Assembly (NCBI GenBank): GCA_051294375.1
Contig: CM119270.1
Coordinates: 16,266,019-16,330,018 of the forward strand
Source: Paraspadella gotoi
Taxonomy: Eukaryota; Chaetognatha
DNA: 64,000 nucleotides
Reading direction: 5' to 3'
The translations under genes and the position numbers were made by a program. Numbering within the stretch: the first letter of the stretch is position 1; every line of letters begins with the position of its first letter. Positions 34,494 through 47,213 of this stretch are shown here, one piece after another. The notes below the pieces were generated by a model. It did not search any database. It worked only from the letters and a program-made list of their open reading frames with translations, and had not been told where the DNA came from.

Positions 34494-36334
34494 ACGGAAC
34501 GAACAATCCGTTTCTTCTCCTTGAAAGAATTCTCTACCTCCGAGAGAAACGTTGCGATCCGTTTGGGAGGCCGGAGTCACAAGGAGGTCGCCTGTCCAGA
34601 ATGTTCGAGAACGATTCGTCAACGCCGGCGGAACAACGCCAATTCTGACCAGGTCGCACCAAAGACCACGGTCGCGTCCTCTCCTTCGCCACGCGGCGTT
34701 GCGGCGCAGGACTCGCCCAGGAGCATGGACGAAAGGCTTCGGGTTTAGTGAGAGCGCAGCAGGTCGCTCGGAATGAGTTTCAAAGATTCTATACAACTGT
34801 ATTAATAAATGGAATATTAATGTCCTGTTATTGCAGTGACGTAATTTTCGTTCTTTTGCAAAATTCGAAAATCGGCTTTTTTTTTTTGGAGTTTGATTGT
34901 ATCTCAGTTGATATGAGAACATAGCGAAATCTATTCTTTTAGCAACCCTCAGTCCAACGTAATCTCAGATTTCGGTTGGAGGAAGACCGCATTTACTTGT
35001 TTCTTGTATTCTGTATTAGCATTGTCATTTGCTATCGGATCTTGCTTCATTCTTTGGTTATAACTTGTAGCGACCTCAAGCACTCCGCGCTTCATTGATA
35101 AATGATACTTTCTATCAAGGTTTGTTGAAAACGTGAAATATTTTTTGTTAGTTTATTGCGAAAATCATCAACATACCTTCCATAGAATGAGAATTTTGAA
35201 ACTAATTTCTTCCAGATTATACGTTGACAGAAGACAAAAACTCCTTGGATAACCAGCGTGGCAAACAAACAGTTTCTCTGCAATTGACAATAGCTTCTTC
35301 TTCGCGGCTAGCCTCTTCGGTTGCGTGGGTGAGGTGATAGTCAGCAGTGAAGTATTTAGAATAATTCGATAAAGTTTTTAAGTTTTAAAGTTTTTAAAGT
35401 TTTTAAAGTTTTTAAAGTTTTTCCCGAGCAAAAAATATATTTGACAAAACCGCGACAATTTTTTTTTTTCCCATCATGGTTATCATGGGCTAAGAAAGTT
35501 ATTGTAGTCAATGTAGTAATGTCATGTCACGTGCATGTCATTTCATGTCATGTCATGTCACAAAAAATATACGGCGATAGGCAGCTTACTGCGGCGCAAC
35601 ACCTTTGAATTACCGTTCTTGTTGATAAATACTTGGCTCAATTTTCTTGACAGGATCCCGTTTTCTGAGCGACCGTTTGGGACCGAGAAAAGCGAACATC
35701 TCAATCAATTTCCCCCACCTTTTGAGCGAATTTTAAGCCTTGACCTCTTCTACATCGAATCTCCCGAGCTGCCTTATTCGTCAGCCGGTTCCTGGTCGCG
35801 AATCCACTGGTGGCTGGATTCAATTACGTTCCTCTTTATCTCATAGAAATCGCTCCCACCAAATAACAGAGGTAGAATTTAGGTCTCTTTTGGATTCGTA
35901 ATTAATCAATATGAAATCGTTTTAAAATCGTTAATTCTCTTTTCAGGAGGAATATCCGCAGTCGCGGCAATGACTGTCTGCTTCGGAAATCTTAAGGTCG
36001 CTCAAATTTTATCGATGCCTCAAGTTTTGGGCAGCGAAAGAGTTGTGGGCCTTACCTCACGGGGTTCAATGTGATTCCTGCGAGCATTTTCGTTGCTCCT
36101 TTTTGCCCTTTTGCGTCGGAGAGTCCAGGTAAGTCACTTGAAGCCAAAACAATTGTGGAATTACATGACGCAAAGTATTTTGATATTGCGACCCGACTTT
36201 ATTTTGATGAAAGCTAAAACGCGAGCGTTGAGGTCAAAAATTTACAGATGACTTAACTATTTTTAAATGATAAAATAAGATAGATAAGTAAATAAAAACT
36301 ATAAAAGAAAAAAAAAAATAAATAAATAAAATAA

Positions 36335-36369
<35 letters not shown>

Positions 36370-38083
36370 ATACAATAAATAAATAAATTAAATTAAATAA
36401 ATAAAAAAAAAATTTAAAAAAAAAATACGCCCTTATTTTATTTGAATTTTTGAGTTATCTCTTACATCATCCAAAAATTGACAAGAAAGAGCTGAGTCGG
36501 CCCCTGCGGCCGCCTGCTGGGCATTGGATGAAGACGTCTCCAATCGAATTTAAAGAGATGGAAATTGAAAAAAAGATGCACGAATTAATGAAATACAGAA
36601 TCGTCGATTTATTTTTCGGACAGAACACGCGATGGCCGCTTTTTATGGCTTGGCATATTGCGGGTTACGATGTTTAGTCAGAATTCTTTTCATACTTAAA
36701 TGTAATATTTCTTTGATTTTAAAATAAACTTTTCAAAACTTGAATATACTACTATAAACCTGTCCTAATCGTCTTGTTATAATTTTCGGGCCCCCTTATT
36801 TCAGTTAATTTGCTTCATTGTAGCGCGCGATACCGACTGACGCTATTCAGACACATATTCTGGGGGATAATTCTTTAGCTGAATTATGGTGCTACATAAA
36901 ATTTTAAATTTTATATAACAACGGACCATTTGCTTTTTGAACAATATCTTCATCAGGTGTAAAAAAAAGCATCATTCCTCGTAATTGGTCGCCTTGGATT
37001 GATTAATCTTATAGCCGTATGGACCAGGGGTTTGTTTTACATTGACAATTAGAGCAGTAAGAAAAATTTTCTTATAATTTATTTGTTGCTGTGGACTATA
37101 ATTAATTTCATCGTCTTGACTATTAACGGTCTAGTTTATGAGGTTAGTAAAAATATCAAATTAAATTAAACCACATGTTTTTTTGATAGGAATAAATATT
37201 AGCAAAAGGCTTCCGCACGAAAAGTAATACGAAAATCATTCAGACTACTCAAACAATGCCGGACACAAAAAGCTATTTTTAAATGATCAACTATCATTGG
37301 CTGTATTGTTATTTATCAAATCTGCACTGCAATCTGCCTCACGCTCAATTCCTGCCTGCATATCGTGCGAGATATTTCAACAGGTGCTTCAAGTGCAATT
37401 AAATTGATTGACACAATTCTAGATCATCGAAGTATTCCAACTTTGAGTCGCCAGACTAGTATATAGTATATACTAATATTATAGTATATACTAATTTCTT
37501 TGGGAACCCGATCTGCGGCTATATCGTTTTCCCAAGCCTGCGGCTTTTCTCTTCAGATTGATTCTTTCTGCCTACATTTTGTGCTGGAGTGGATAAAGAG
37601 TAATGAAATGATTTAAGAAAAATGAATGCATAAAATGAAGAGGACTATATTTAAATAATGATAAAAAAGAGTGTAATTCTAGGCAACACGAAAAGTCGCA
37701 TTAATAATAGCGTATTTTAATGTAAGTTACGTCTAACGATATCAATCCATTTCAGAACGCGCTTCGCGTCCCTTCACATTTATTCCATTTCATTGTCTTG
37801 ATTGCTGTCATCCCCTCTCATTTTCATTTATGTTTCCGGAAACAAAGACAAATCGTTTAATACCTTCAGGCTCACAGGCAAGAAAAAAAAAAAAAGATTT
37901 AACTTTACCGGGAGTTATAAGTTTAAGTGTATGACCATATTAGACCCCCCAATGGTATCCAAAAAGTTCAATAATTGGAGCAAAAACCTAAAAAAAATCT
38001 TACTCCTCAGATCCAGCAGGGCGGCGACAGCTGGTTCAATGTTGCACAGGCGAGTCAAAAGGCCAGGCGATGCTTAGACCACG
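34494..38083 (+). CDS. MFS sugar-transporter-like gene, copy A (frame-disrupted)
   Basis: The same exon order as copy B is traceable by splice sites. Exons are at about 34,494-34,742, 34,969-35,119, 35,216-35,328, 35,654-35,871, 35,948-36,128, 36,455-36,663, 36,805-36,899, 36,957-37,142, 37,203-37,383, 37,505-37,599, 37,756-37,877 and 38,011 into the gap. Almost every exon carries indels relative to B, so no continuous protein can be read, and the acceptor before the 37,505 exon is lost. Introns show the same indel density, which argues for sequence error over pseudogene decay. The (AAAT)n tract near 36,310-36,420 and the 9-base AAAGTTTTT repeat near 35,375 are intronic. The last exon is truncated by the gap at 38,084. 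Confidence 0.7.
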
Positions 38084-38818
38084 NNNNNNNNNNNNNNNNN
38101 NNNNNNNNAAAAAGAAATGAAGTGAAATAAGAAGGGAAGCAAAACAAGAAAAATACTGCGAGCAGGAAACGCTGGGATTAAGACGTCTATGTATTCTGTA
38201 TATTTGGTATTAAATATTAATAGGGTAATGAAATGTCTCGATGAAATATAAATTGATCCACATCCCAGAAGACATCACTAAACTCAGATATTGACAAATA
38301 TACTGAAATGTAAATGATACTAAAAAATAAAAATTGCCCAATCGAAAATAATTGTACTACATGAGTTAAAACAATTTTTTTAACAAAAATTATTATTCGT
38401 TAAGAAAATTATAATTCTTTTTATTTCATTTTTATCTGCCTAAATTGTAATTTTCTAATTTATCATGATTCACATCACTAATCATATTCTTCCATTGTAG
38501 GCGTTGGCCCGTTGGCGAGCAATCGATAATGACATATATCACGTACCGCGTCTCAGTTTCCTATCTCATGAAAACTTTCTTTTATCTCTGCTAAAGATAC
38601 CATACTACTAAATTTATAGTAAATTTAAAAAGCTTATAAGTAGAGCCACGAAAATTATTCTGTGATCTGTATTCAAGTACAGGGTTTATCTTCTTTTCTT
38701 CTCTAAAGCTTATACCTCCAAATCCATAACAATTAATCATAAATTCATAGATTTAATTTAGGATAATAATTAATCATTTACAAAATTCTTGCATTATTTC
38801 CCATACTTTTAAAGTTCA

Positions 38819-41800
38819 TTAATTTCTTTTACGCCGAATCTTCCCTTTAGAAACAACTTCTCGTAACGTATCCACATAATGCACTGCGCAGTAGGCTTCT
38901 AATCCCTGCTCCTCAGGATTTGATCTCTCTGAGAATGAGCATTGGTCCAAAAAAGCCCGCTCGCGAATGGATAGATGACGATGCGCAAAGCAGAAGCCAA
39001 CCACGCCACGTTGAGTGCTTGAATAGGCTGCTGTTGACTATGTCCGAGGTCCTTTCGCTTCATTTCGTGCAGATAGGAAAAACGAACCATAATGTCATGA
39101 AGTAGTCCAACGAGAGTCTCATTTTTGGCGCTCATTATGAGAATAAATCAGGGAAAAGCGGATAGAGAAAGTTGATGATTTTGGGAAAGTCTGTCACGGA
39201 TTTTTCGTTCACGAGTCCATGAACCTCTTCGTTCATCGAACGAGCAAACGACCAAAATTTCCGTTCCTGAGTTTCCAAATCAGATTCGACATCCCGAGTC
39301 ATCCTGGGCACTTGAGCGTAAACCCCGATCGTCTCGTCAGCCAGGGGAGGATTCGCGAAGCCTCGCGTGCTCATCGCGTAAGCGTTGGAGATTTTCAAAG
39401 AAGCTGGAAAGTCGGAACATCCGTCCTTGGTCATATTTTCTTTAAGCATCCGGACTTCGGCGAGACTGACGACCGCCTGTAGGGTGGCGTGCAGTTTGCA
39501 CTGGTGATGACGGCATCGACGCAATAGTTGGTCCAGTTGCTCCGCGGTTAGCTGAAGTGGAATTAGGAACGTCGCGTTCGGTAGAAAGGGCATCTTCATC
39601 TTGGGTCGAGAGGTTAAAACAGCCATAGAGCAAGACGGTTCATGCGACTTTATATTAAAGGCTTCGCCCAATTTATAAAATAGATAGATTTNNNNNNNNN
39701 NNNNNNNNNNNNNNNNGTTGATTTTTGTCAGTGCAGAAAGTTCACCCCCCCCCGCTTTAGATTCTCGCCCCAGAAGCTCTGTTAGAAGGCGGCAAACGTC
39801 TGGGACAACCGCGTGATGATTCCTTCAAGCTTGTCGCCTCAGTTTTCGACGAGGTTGATCCCCGAATGCCATTATGGATTTTCCCATCTACGATGTCCAT
39901 GAATGAAAGGTGCACACCAAAACCTGTTTGTGCTTGTCCAGTTCTACGGAACCTCGAAGTAGTTTCACCCTCCAGAGCGCCACCGAAGCGGGAGTCAATG
40001 GGCTTCGATGATCCTTTGTCCATGGACGCCCTTCCAGTACGTCAGTGTCGAGGACCTCGAAGTTGGGACGAAACTTTCCATCTCGACGCAAAAACAAAAG
40101 ACCATCTTCCTTCTCCGGCCAAATCGTCGATTCGTAGCCTCACATGGGATTCGGCGTCGCAACTCGCTCAACCCCTCGTCAAATCTTCCGCTTTCAGCGG
40201 CGCGAGGCTCTCGAGGGAAGAAGGCGATCGATATGAGAACGTCCGCGGAGTTGGATGTTCTCGAAGTAGGCCTCGAGCCGGCTTCTAGACTCGCCGAGTC
40301 TCCCGTCCAGAATCATTGACGCGTCCAACTTATCCTCGATATCTTCGACAGCGCGGAAATAGTCGAAAAGAGGCAATATTAAAAAAAATAGAAGAAAATG
40401 GAAGAAATATAAAGAGAAAAAAAAGAGAATAAAATATGAGAGAAATGATAATAAAAACGTTAAATCTACACCAGAAACGACTTTTCTCTGTAAAAAATAT
40501 GAAAACTTAAAAATAACAGAAAACTATTTTTCCAAGTAAAAAGAAATAAAACTTAAAAAAAAAAACGCAAACGTTTTTTCCAATGTAAAAAGAGTTAAAA
40601 AACACGATACAACTCCTCTCTCAAAGTAAAAGTAATAAAAATGTTAAATACACGGCAACGACATTTCCCAAGAATAACAATTTAAAACAAAAAACGCTTT
40701 TCCAATGTAAAAAGAGATAAAAAAATTTCTAAAACACCAACAAATACAATATAAAACGTTAAATACTTCGCAAATAACATTCATCGAGGTTGTTAAATTG
40801 GGAGGACAGTTATAAAATCTTTATCAAAACAAACAAATTTCCTCTCTTTATTTAGTTCCTCTCTCTCTTTTTCTCTTTAATTTTAGTAGCTTTCTCTCAC
40901 TTCTCAATAGATAAAAGTTAAAAACACCAGAAAAACGACTTTTTCTCTGTAAAAGATATGAAAACTTAAAAATACAGAAAACGATTCTTTTCCAAGTAAA
41001 AAGAAAAAAACTTAAAAAAACGGCAAACTTTTCCATGAAAAAGAGTTAAAACACCGATAAACGACTTTTCTAAAGTAAAATATAAAACGTTTAAATACAG
41101 CGGCAGACGTATTCCAAAGAGATAACAACTAAAAACAAAGAAAAACGCTTTTCCAATGTAAAAAAGATAAAAATTCAAAAACACCGGAAAAATATTTTAA
41201 AGAAAAAAGAAATAAAAAACGTTAAATACTTCTGCAAATAATCATCGAAGGTGTTAAAATGGGTGAGACAGTTATTAAATATCTTTTTATCCAAAACAAA
41301 ACAAATTTCCTTCTTTTACTTTATTCCTTCTCTCTCTCTTTCCTTAATTTATGTAGCTTTCTCTCACTCTCAATAGATAAAAACGTTAATACAACCAGAA
41401 CACTTTTCTCTGTAAAAAAGATATGAAAACTTTAAAATACAGAAAACGATTTTTTCCAACTGTAAAAAAACATATAAAATCTTATAAAACAAACATCCGT
41501 TTATTTACCTCCACAGATATGGCAAAACACATACCATACTGATAAGTAAATATATAAAGACGTAACTTACTAGTCGAGACAACGATATTTCCAAGAATAT
41601 ATCACTATAAATAACACATAGTATAATATAGCGCCTTCTTCCGATTGTAAAGAGATAAAAATTTCTAAAACACAGTGAACAACGAATTTTATATAGAAAA
41701 AGAAATAAAATCGTTTAAAACAAATAACATCATAGAGTGAATGTTAGACAGTATAAATATCTTTATCAAAACAAAACAAATTTCCTCTCTTATATCTTAG

Positions 41801-44800
41801 GCTCCCTTCTCTCTCTCTTTTCATCTTAATTTTATGTAGTTTTCTCACTCTCAATAGATAAACGTTAAAACACAGAAAACGACTTTTTCTCGTAAAAAAT
41901 ATAAAAACTAAAAATAACGAAAACGATTGTCCCAATGTAAAAAGAAATAAAACTTTAAAAAAAAACGCAAACGTTTTTCCAAGTAAAAAGATTTAAAACA
42001 CCGATAAAACGACTTTCTAAAGTAAAATAATAAAAAAACGTTAAAATAACGCAAGCATATTTCCCAAGAGTAACAACTTTAAAAACAAAGAAAAACGCTT
42101 TCCAATGTAAAAAGAGAAAAATTTCTAAACACCGAAAACGATATTTCAAAGAAAAAAAAATAAAAACGTAAATACTCTGCAAAGAAATCATCGAAGGTGT
42201 TAAAAGTTGAGACAGTTTTAAACTTTTTTATCAAAAACAAACAAATTTCCTCCTTTATTTTTAGTCTCCTTCCTCTCTCTTTCCTTAATTTATGTAGCTT
42301 TCTCTCACTCTCAATAGATAAAAACGTTAAAACACCAGAACGACTTTTCTCTGTAAAAGATATGAAAACCTTTAAAAATAACAGAAAACGATTTTTTCCA
42401 ATGTAAAAAGAATAAAACTTTAAAAAAAAACGGGACAAACTTTTCCAATGTAAAAAGAGTTAAACCTAAACGACTTTCTAAAGAAAAAGTGATAAAAACG
42501 TAAATACACGAGACGATATTCCAAAGAATAACAACTTTAAAAACAAAAAAACCTGTTTCCAATGTAAAAAATAAAAATTTCTAAATAACACCGGAAAACG
42601 ATATTTTTAAAGAAAAAAGAAAATAAAAACGTTAATCTTCTGCAAATAACAATCATAGAGTTGTTAAATTGGGTGAGAGGACAGTTATTAAAATATCTTT
42701 TTATCAAAACAAACAAATCCTCTCTTATTTTTTATTCTCCTTCCTCTCTCTTTCTCTTAAATTTTATTAGCTTTTCTCCACTCTCAATAGATAAAAAACG
42801 TTAAATACACCAGAAAACACTTTTTCTCGTAAAAGATATAAAAAATTAAAAATAACAGAAAACGATTTTTTCAATTGTAAAAAGAAAATAAAAAACTTTA
42901 AAAAAAAACGGCAAACGTTTTGTCCAATGTAAAAAGAGTTAAAAACACGATAAACGACATTTCTAAAGTAAAGTAATAAAACGTTAAATACACGCAGACG
43001 ATATTCCAAAGAGATAACAACTTTAAAAACAATAGAAAAACGCTTTTTCCAATGTAAAAAGAATAAAAAATTTTCTAAAAACACGGAAAACGTATTTCAA
43101 AGAAAAAGAAATAAAGTTAAATACTTCTGCAAATAACATTCATCGAGGTGTTAAAATTGGTGAGACAGTTATTAAAATCTTTTTTAATCAAAACAAAAAT
43201 TCCTCTTTATTTTATGCTCCTTCTCTCTCTCTTTTCTCTTAATTTTATGTAGCTCTCTCTCACTCTCAAGATAAAAACGTTAAATACACAGAAAACGACT
43301 TTTCTCTGTAAAAAAGATATGAAAACTTTAAAAATAACAGAAAACGATTCTTTCCAATGTAAAAAAATAAAACTTAAAAAAAAACGGCAAACGTTTTTTC
43401 AATGTAAAAGATTAAAAAACACCGATAAACGACCTTTCTAAAGTAAAAGTGATAAAACGTTAATACAGCGGCAGACATATTTCCAAAGAGATAACACTTT
43501 AAAAACAAAAAAAACGCTTTTCCAATGAAAAGAGATAAAAAATTCCAAAAACACGGAAAACATATTTTCAAAGAAAAAAGAAATAAAAACGTTTAAATTT
43601 ACAAATAACATTCATCGACGTGAAATTGGTGAGAAGTTTTAAATATCTTTTATCAAAAAAACAAAGTCCTTGCTTTTATTTTTATGTCTCCTCTCTCTCT
43701 TTTTCTCTTAATTTTATTAGCTTCTCTCCACTCTCAAGTAAAACTTAATACACCAGAAAACACTTTCTCTGTAAAAATATAAAACTTTTAAAATAACAGA
43801 AAACGATTTTTCCCATGTAAAAAGAAAACTTAAAAAAAAACGGCGAAACTTTTTTCCAAGTAAAAAGAGTTAAAAAACACGATAAACACTTTTCTAAAGT
43901 AAAAATAATAAAATGTTAAATACCGCAGACGATATTTCCAAAGAGATAACAACTTTTAAAAACAAAGAAAACGCTTTTCCAATGTAAAAAAGAGATAAAA
44001 AATTTCTAAAACCCGGAAAACGATATTTTAAAGTAAAAAAAAAAAAAAACGTTAAATATTCTGGCCATAAAACATCATCGAGGTTCGTTAAAATTGTGTA
44101 GGACAGTTATTTTAAATATCTTTTTATCAAACAAACAAATTTCCTTGCCTTTATTTTTATGTCTCCTTCTCTCTCTCTTTTCTCTTTAATTTTATGTACT
44201 TCTCTCACTCTCATAGATAAAACGCAAATACACAGAAAACGACTTTTCTCTGAAAAGATATGAAAACTTAAAAATAACAGAAAAACGATTTTCCAATGTT
44301 AAAAAGAAATAAAAAACTTTAAAAACGCAAACGTTTTTCCAATGTAAAAGAGTTAAAAAACACCGATAAACGACTTTCAAAGTAAAAAGTAATTAAAAAT
44401 GTTAAAAACCACCGAGACGATATTTCCAAAGAGATAACCAACTTAAAAACAAAGAAACGCTCTTCCAATGAAAAGAATAAAAAATTCTAAAACACCGGAA
44501 AACGATATTTTCCAAAGAAAAAGAATAAAAATTAAATAATTCTGCAAATAAATCATCGAGGTGTTAAATTGTGAGGACAGTATTAAATACTTTTTATCAA
44601 AACAACAAATTTCCTCTCTTTTATTTTTAGTTCTTCCCTTCTCTCTCCTTCTCATTAAAGTAGCTTCTCTCACTCTTCAAAAGATAAAAACGTTAAATAA
44701 CCTCTGTAAAGATATGAAAACCTGTCTCCCGTCCAGAATCCGATTGACGCGTCCAACTTTATCCTCGAATCTTCGACAGCGGCGGAAATAGTCGATGCTG

Positions 44801-44868
44801 AAGAAGGAGGTGGTGATGACGACGAACGAACCCGTCATCCGAAACAGTTGAGTCGTTAAACCCATCAC
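38819..44868 (-). CDS. CoA-dependent acyltransferase-like protein (copy B, split by array)
   Basis: The C-terminal two thirds lie at 38,819-40,365 and the N-terminal ~45 codons at 44,725-44,868, separated by a tandem array. The cleanest stretch (39,135-39,671) reads MKMPFLPNATFLIPLQL, then TAEQLDQLLRRCRHHQC, KLHATLQAVVSLAEV, later FANPPLADETIGVYAQV and KFWSFARSMNEEVHGLV. This pattern of helix, 'pp...lG' loop and 'fw.lAr..n' is typical of the alcohol-acetyltransferase/condensation-fold family. Copy A shows the reading continues straight across the 39,692-39,716 N gap. No introns are seen, in contrast to the 12-intron transporter next door. As assembled the gene cannot be translated whole. Function beyond acyl transfer from CoA is inference. 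Confidence 0.65.
39692..39716. other. Spurious 25-N gap inside the acyltransferase frame
   Basis: Copy A is continuous across the equivalent site (about 31,373), with flanks that abut almost directly. The N run therefore probably replaces no missing sequence. Confidence 0.6.
40299..40365. repeat. Left flanking duplication of the array
   Basis: 67 bases from TCTCCCGTCCAGAATC to GCGGAAATAGTCG that recur at 44,725-44,794 on the far side of the array. They occur once in copy A (about 31,966-32,035). The two copies bracket the array like a long target-site duplication. Confidence 0.85.
40366..44724. repeat. Higher-order tandem array: ~470-base unit, about 9 copies
   Basis: The landmark CTCTCAATAGATAAAA-type sequence recurs at about 40,905, 41,371, 41,852, 42,312, 42,785, 43,267, 43,735, 44,212 and 44,678, that is every 460-482 bases. 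Inside each unit roughly eight related ~45-50-base blocks follow one another, each near AAACGATTTTTCCAATGTAA plus an A-rich tail. Each unit closes with a CTCTCTCTTT tract. Unit-to-unit differences are mainly homopolymer-length indels. There is no coding potential. It interrupts the acyltransferase-like gene in copy B and is absent from copy A. Confidence 0.93.
44725..44794. repeat. Right flanking duplication of the array
   Basis: Second copy of 40,299-40,365, continuous with the N-terminal coding part of the acyltransferase-like gene. Confidence 0.85.
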
Positions 44869-46187
44869 TGATTTTTGTTTTGAAGGATTTTTAGACTCGT
44901 TAAAAAATAGGGAAAAAAAAAGGGAAAAAGTTTTCGAAGAGGATAAGACTAAATGTGAGAGGAATGGACTTTAAACACTGAATCAAAGTTAGTCTGAAAT
45001 TATTTAATAATTACTAATAATTAACTATTGCTTAAATAATAACGAACCTAAATTTCTTTGTGAAGTAATTTGCAATCAAAAATTAGGACGTAACAATGAC
45101 ATGATCAACTCACCCTGAGTTTTTGTTTCCAAGCTCTTTTTTTTTTTTTTGGAATCGTAACAAACGAGTAACGGAAGTTGATTGATGCATTTATAATGAT
45201 TATATAATATTATATTATATTTATAATGATTAAATGAACAAACATTGCCAAAGGCCAAACGGTCAATTTTTTTTTGCCAACCTTCAGTGGAGGAGTCAAT
45301 GAAGAAGTTGAAATCATGAGCTTTCTCTTAAGCTTATTACACTTTAATCTTTACATCCAAACCCTTTTATTATCATGTTTTAACTTTCATAAAATTATAA
45401 TCTTTAAATTTTAGAATCAATTCACATTATTTTATACCATGAAAATTTGCAAATTACTTGTTTCACTATTTATATTTCATGAAGGATTTAGTATTTAATC
45501 TATATTATTTAAACAAATATATATTGCTTTCTTTTTTTAAAAAATGTTTCATTTATATCTAATAATTCAATTTGGGAAGGGAAAGTCAGTGTTGTCTTCT
45601 GGAAATAGAAGGAGCATCTATACAACACAAGGTTTTTCTGAACCTAAAATCGAATATTCTTTAGGCTTTCAGCTCCGATGCGTATTTTTTTCCCTCTTCT
45701 TTTCTCCTTTTCTTTTTTCTTCTCTTTCCTTTTTTTTCCTTTCCTCCGTTTCCTCCGGAAGGTCAAGTTTTCTTTTAATGTTTACCTCGAAATTCTGACG
45801 TCATCAATGCGACTGAAGAGGCCCTGGGGACTCACGGTCCCGTGAATACTGAGAGGAGGGGAAAGAGATGGTAAGGAGATGGGGAGGTGATGGGGAAGAG
45901 ATGGGGAAGAGATGGGGAAGCAATGGGGAAAAGATGGGGAGGTGATGAGGAAAAGATTAAAAGGAGATGGCGAAGAGATGGCGAAGAGATGGCGAAGAAA
46001 TGGGGAAGAGATGGGGAAGAGATGAGGAAGCGATGGGGAAGAAATGGGAAAGAAATGGGGAATATATATGAGGAGATGGTAAAATGATGGGGAAGAGATG
46101 GGGGAAAGGAGAAGAAAAAAGAGGTGAGCATGATGTTTAAAAAAGAAACAGGAGAGGAGGAACCACTAAATGCAGAAAAGAATTTTA

Positions 46188-46260
<73 letters not shown>

Positions 46261-46931
46261 TTCTCTCTCTCTCTCTCTTCCCCTTTTTCTCGAGCCGCTA
46301 ATATCCATATAATCCTCGACGCCATCATCAATCTTTATCAACGTCTTGTTATTAAACTCGAGGACGAGAGAGAATCTAATAAAGCCCCACGTGAAAATAT
46401 TTGTTGTTTTAGGGTCAAAAACCGGAGGGTGTTGTTGTTGTTGTCGTTGTTGTTGTCGTTGAATCTCGTCAAATGTTGTCGTCAGGGATGAGAAAAAGAA
46501 GAGCTGAGGGAGAAAATGGAAAACAAATTAGTTGACAAAGGAACGACTCGCTTCGTCTTATTTTTTTCCTACTGCCGAGGAGAGAAGAATAATAACTGCT
46601 ATTTATTTATGATGAAATGCGATTTAGAATTCCACGTTTTATTGGGACAAACGTTTCCCGCCAATTAATCAGAGTAGATTATTACATTTCGCTAAAGTTC
46701 ATGTTTTAAAATTGTTTCTTACACTAAGAAGTAAATTAATTTTTTTATCTTCAGTATTCAAGATTAGAATGCCGTTCGGGGGACAAAAACTCCAAGGAGA
46801 AAAACATAATTAATTTCGTCTAACGTTTAAAAATGGCTGCTTGGTGTAACAAAGTCGCCGTAGAAATCGCAAAAGGGAACGCATCAAATCAAGATACACG
46901 AATATAATTAAATAAATTAAAAAATTAAATT
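44869..46931. other. Intergenic region of copy B
   Basis: Matches 32,117-34,200 of copy A. It contains a GAGATGGGGAAG 12-base minisatellite (45,858-46,085), (CT)n tracts (46,191-46,277) and GTT/GTC repeats (46,430-46,465). Apparent Met-Gly-Lys-Arg or Phe-Pro-Ile-Ser frames across the minisatellite are composition artefacts. Confidence 0.75.
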
Positions 46932-47213
46932 ATGGATCAAAAGCCAAAAACGGATTTGGGATCCAGAGAAAAGAAAAGAAAATCCAAGTGAGATCTTCGA
47001 CTGGCATCTACTAACCTTTGACTATTGAATTAATTAAATATTTAATCGGGTAAATTAATTATCGAATCAGGATGACCCTCTCGCTCTCATACGAGAGAGA
47101 AGCGTCGGAGGAAAACCTTTTGGTGAAGAAGTTGGGTGATAATTTAATTTATAAATAAATATAAACTATACTAATCTATATATAAACAGTTATCTTCTTT
47201 TTCCCCCCCCAAG

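Larger units (their letters stand above)
29780..38083. repeat. Locus copy A (acyltransferase-like plus transporter-like)
   Basis: Collinear with copy B (38,109-50,660) base for base apart from very frequent one- or two-base indels and the 4.36-kb array found only in B. Differences are mostly insertions or deletions, in exons and introns alike, which looks like uncorrected long-read error rather than divergence. Copy A ends at a 25-N gap inside the last transporter exon, and copy B starts immediately after it. Two haplotypes or redundant contigs are more likely than a real tandem duplication. Confidence 0.85.
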
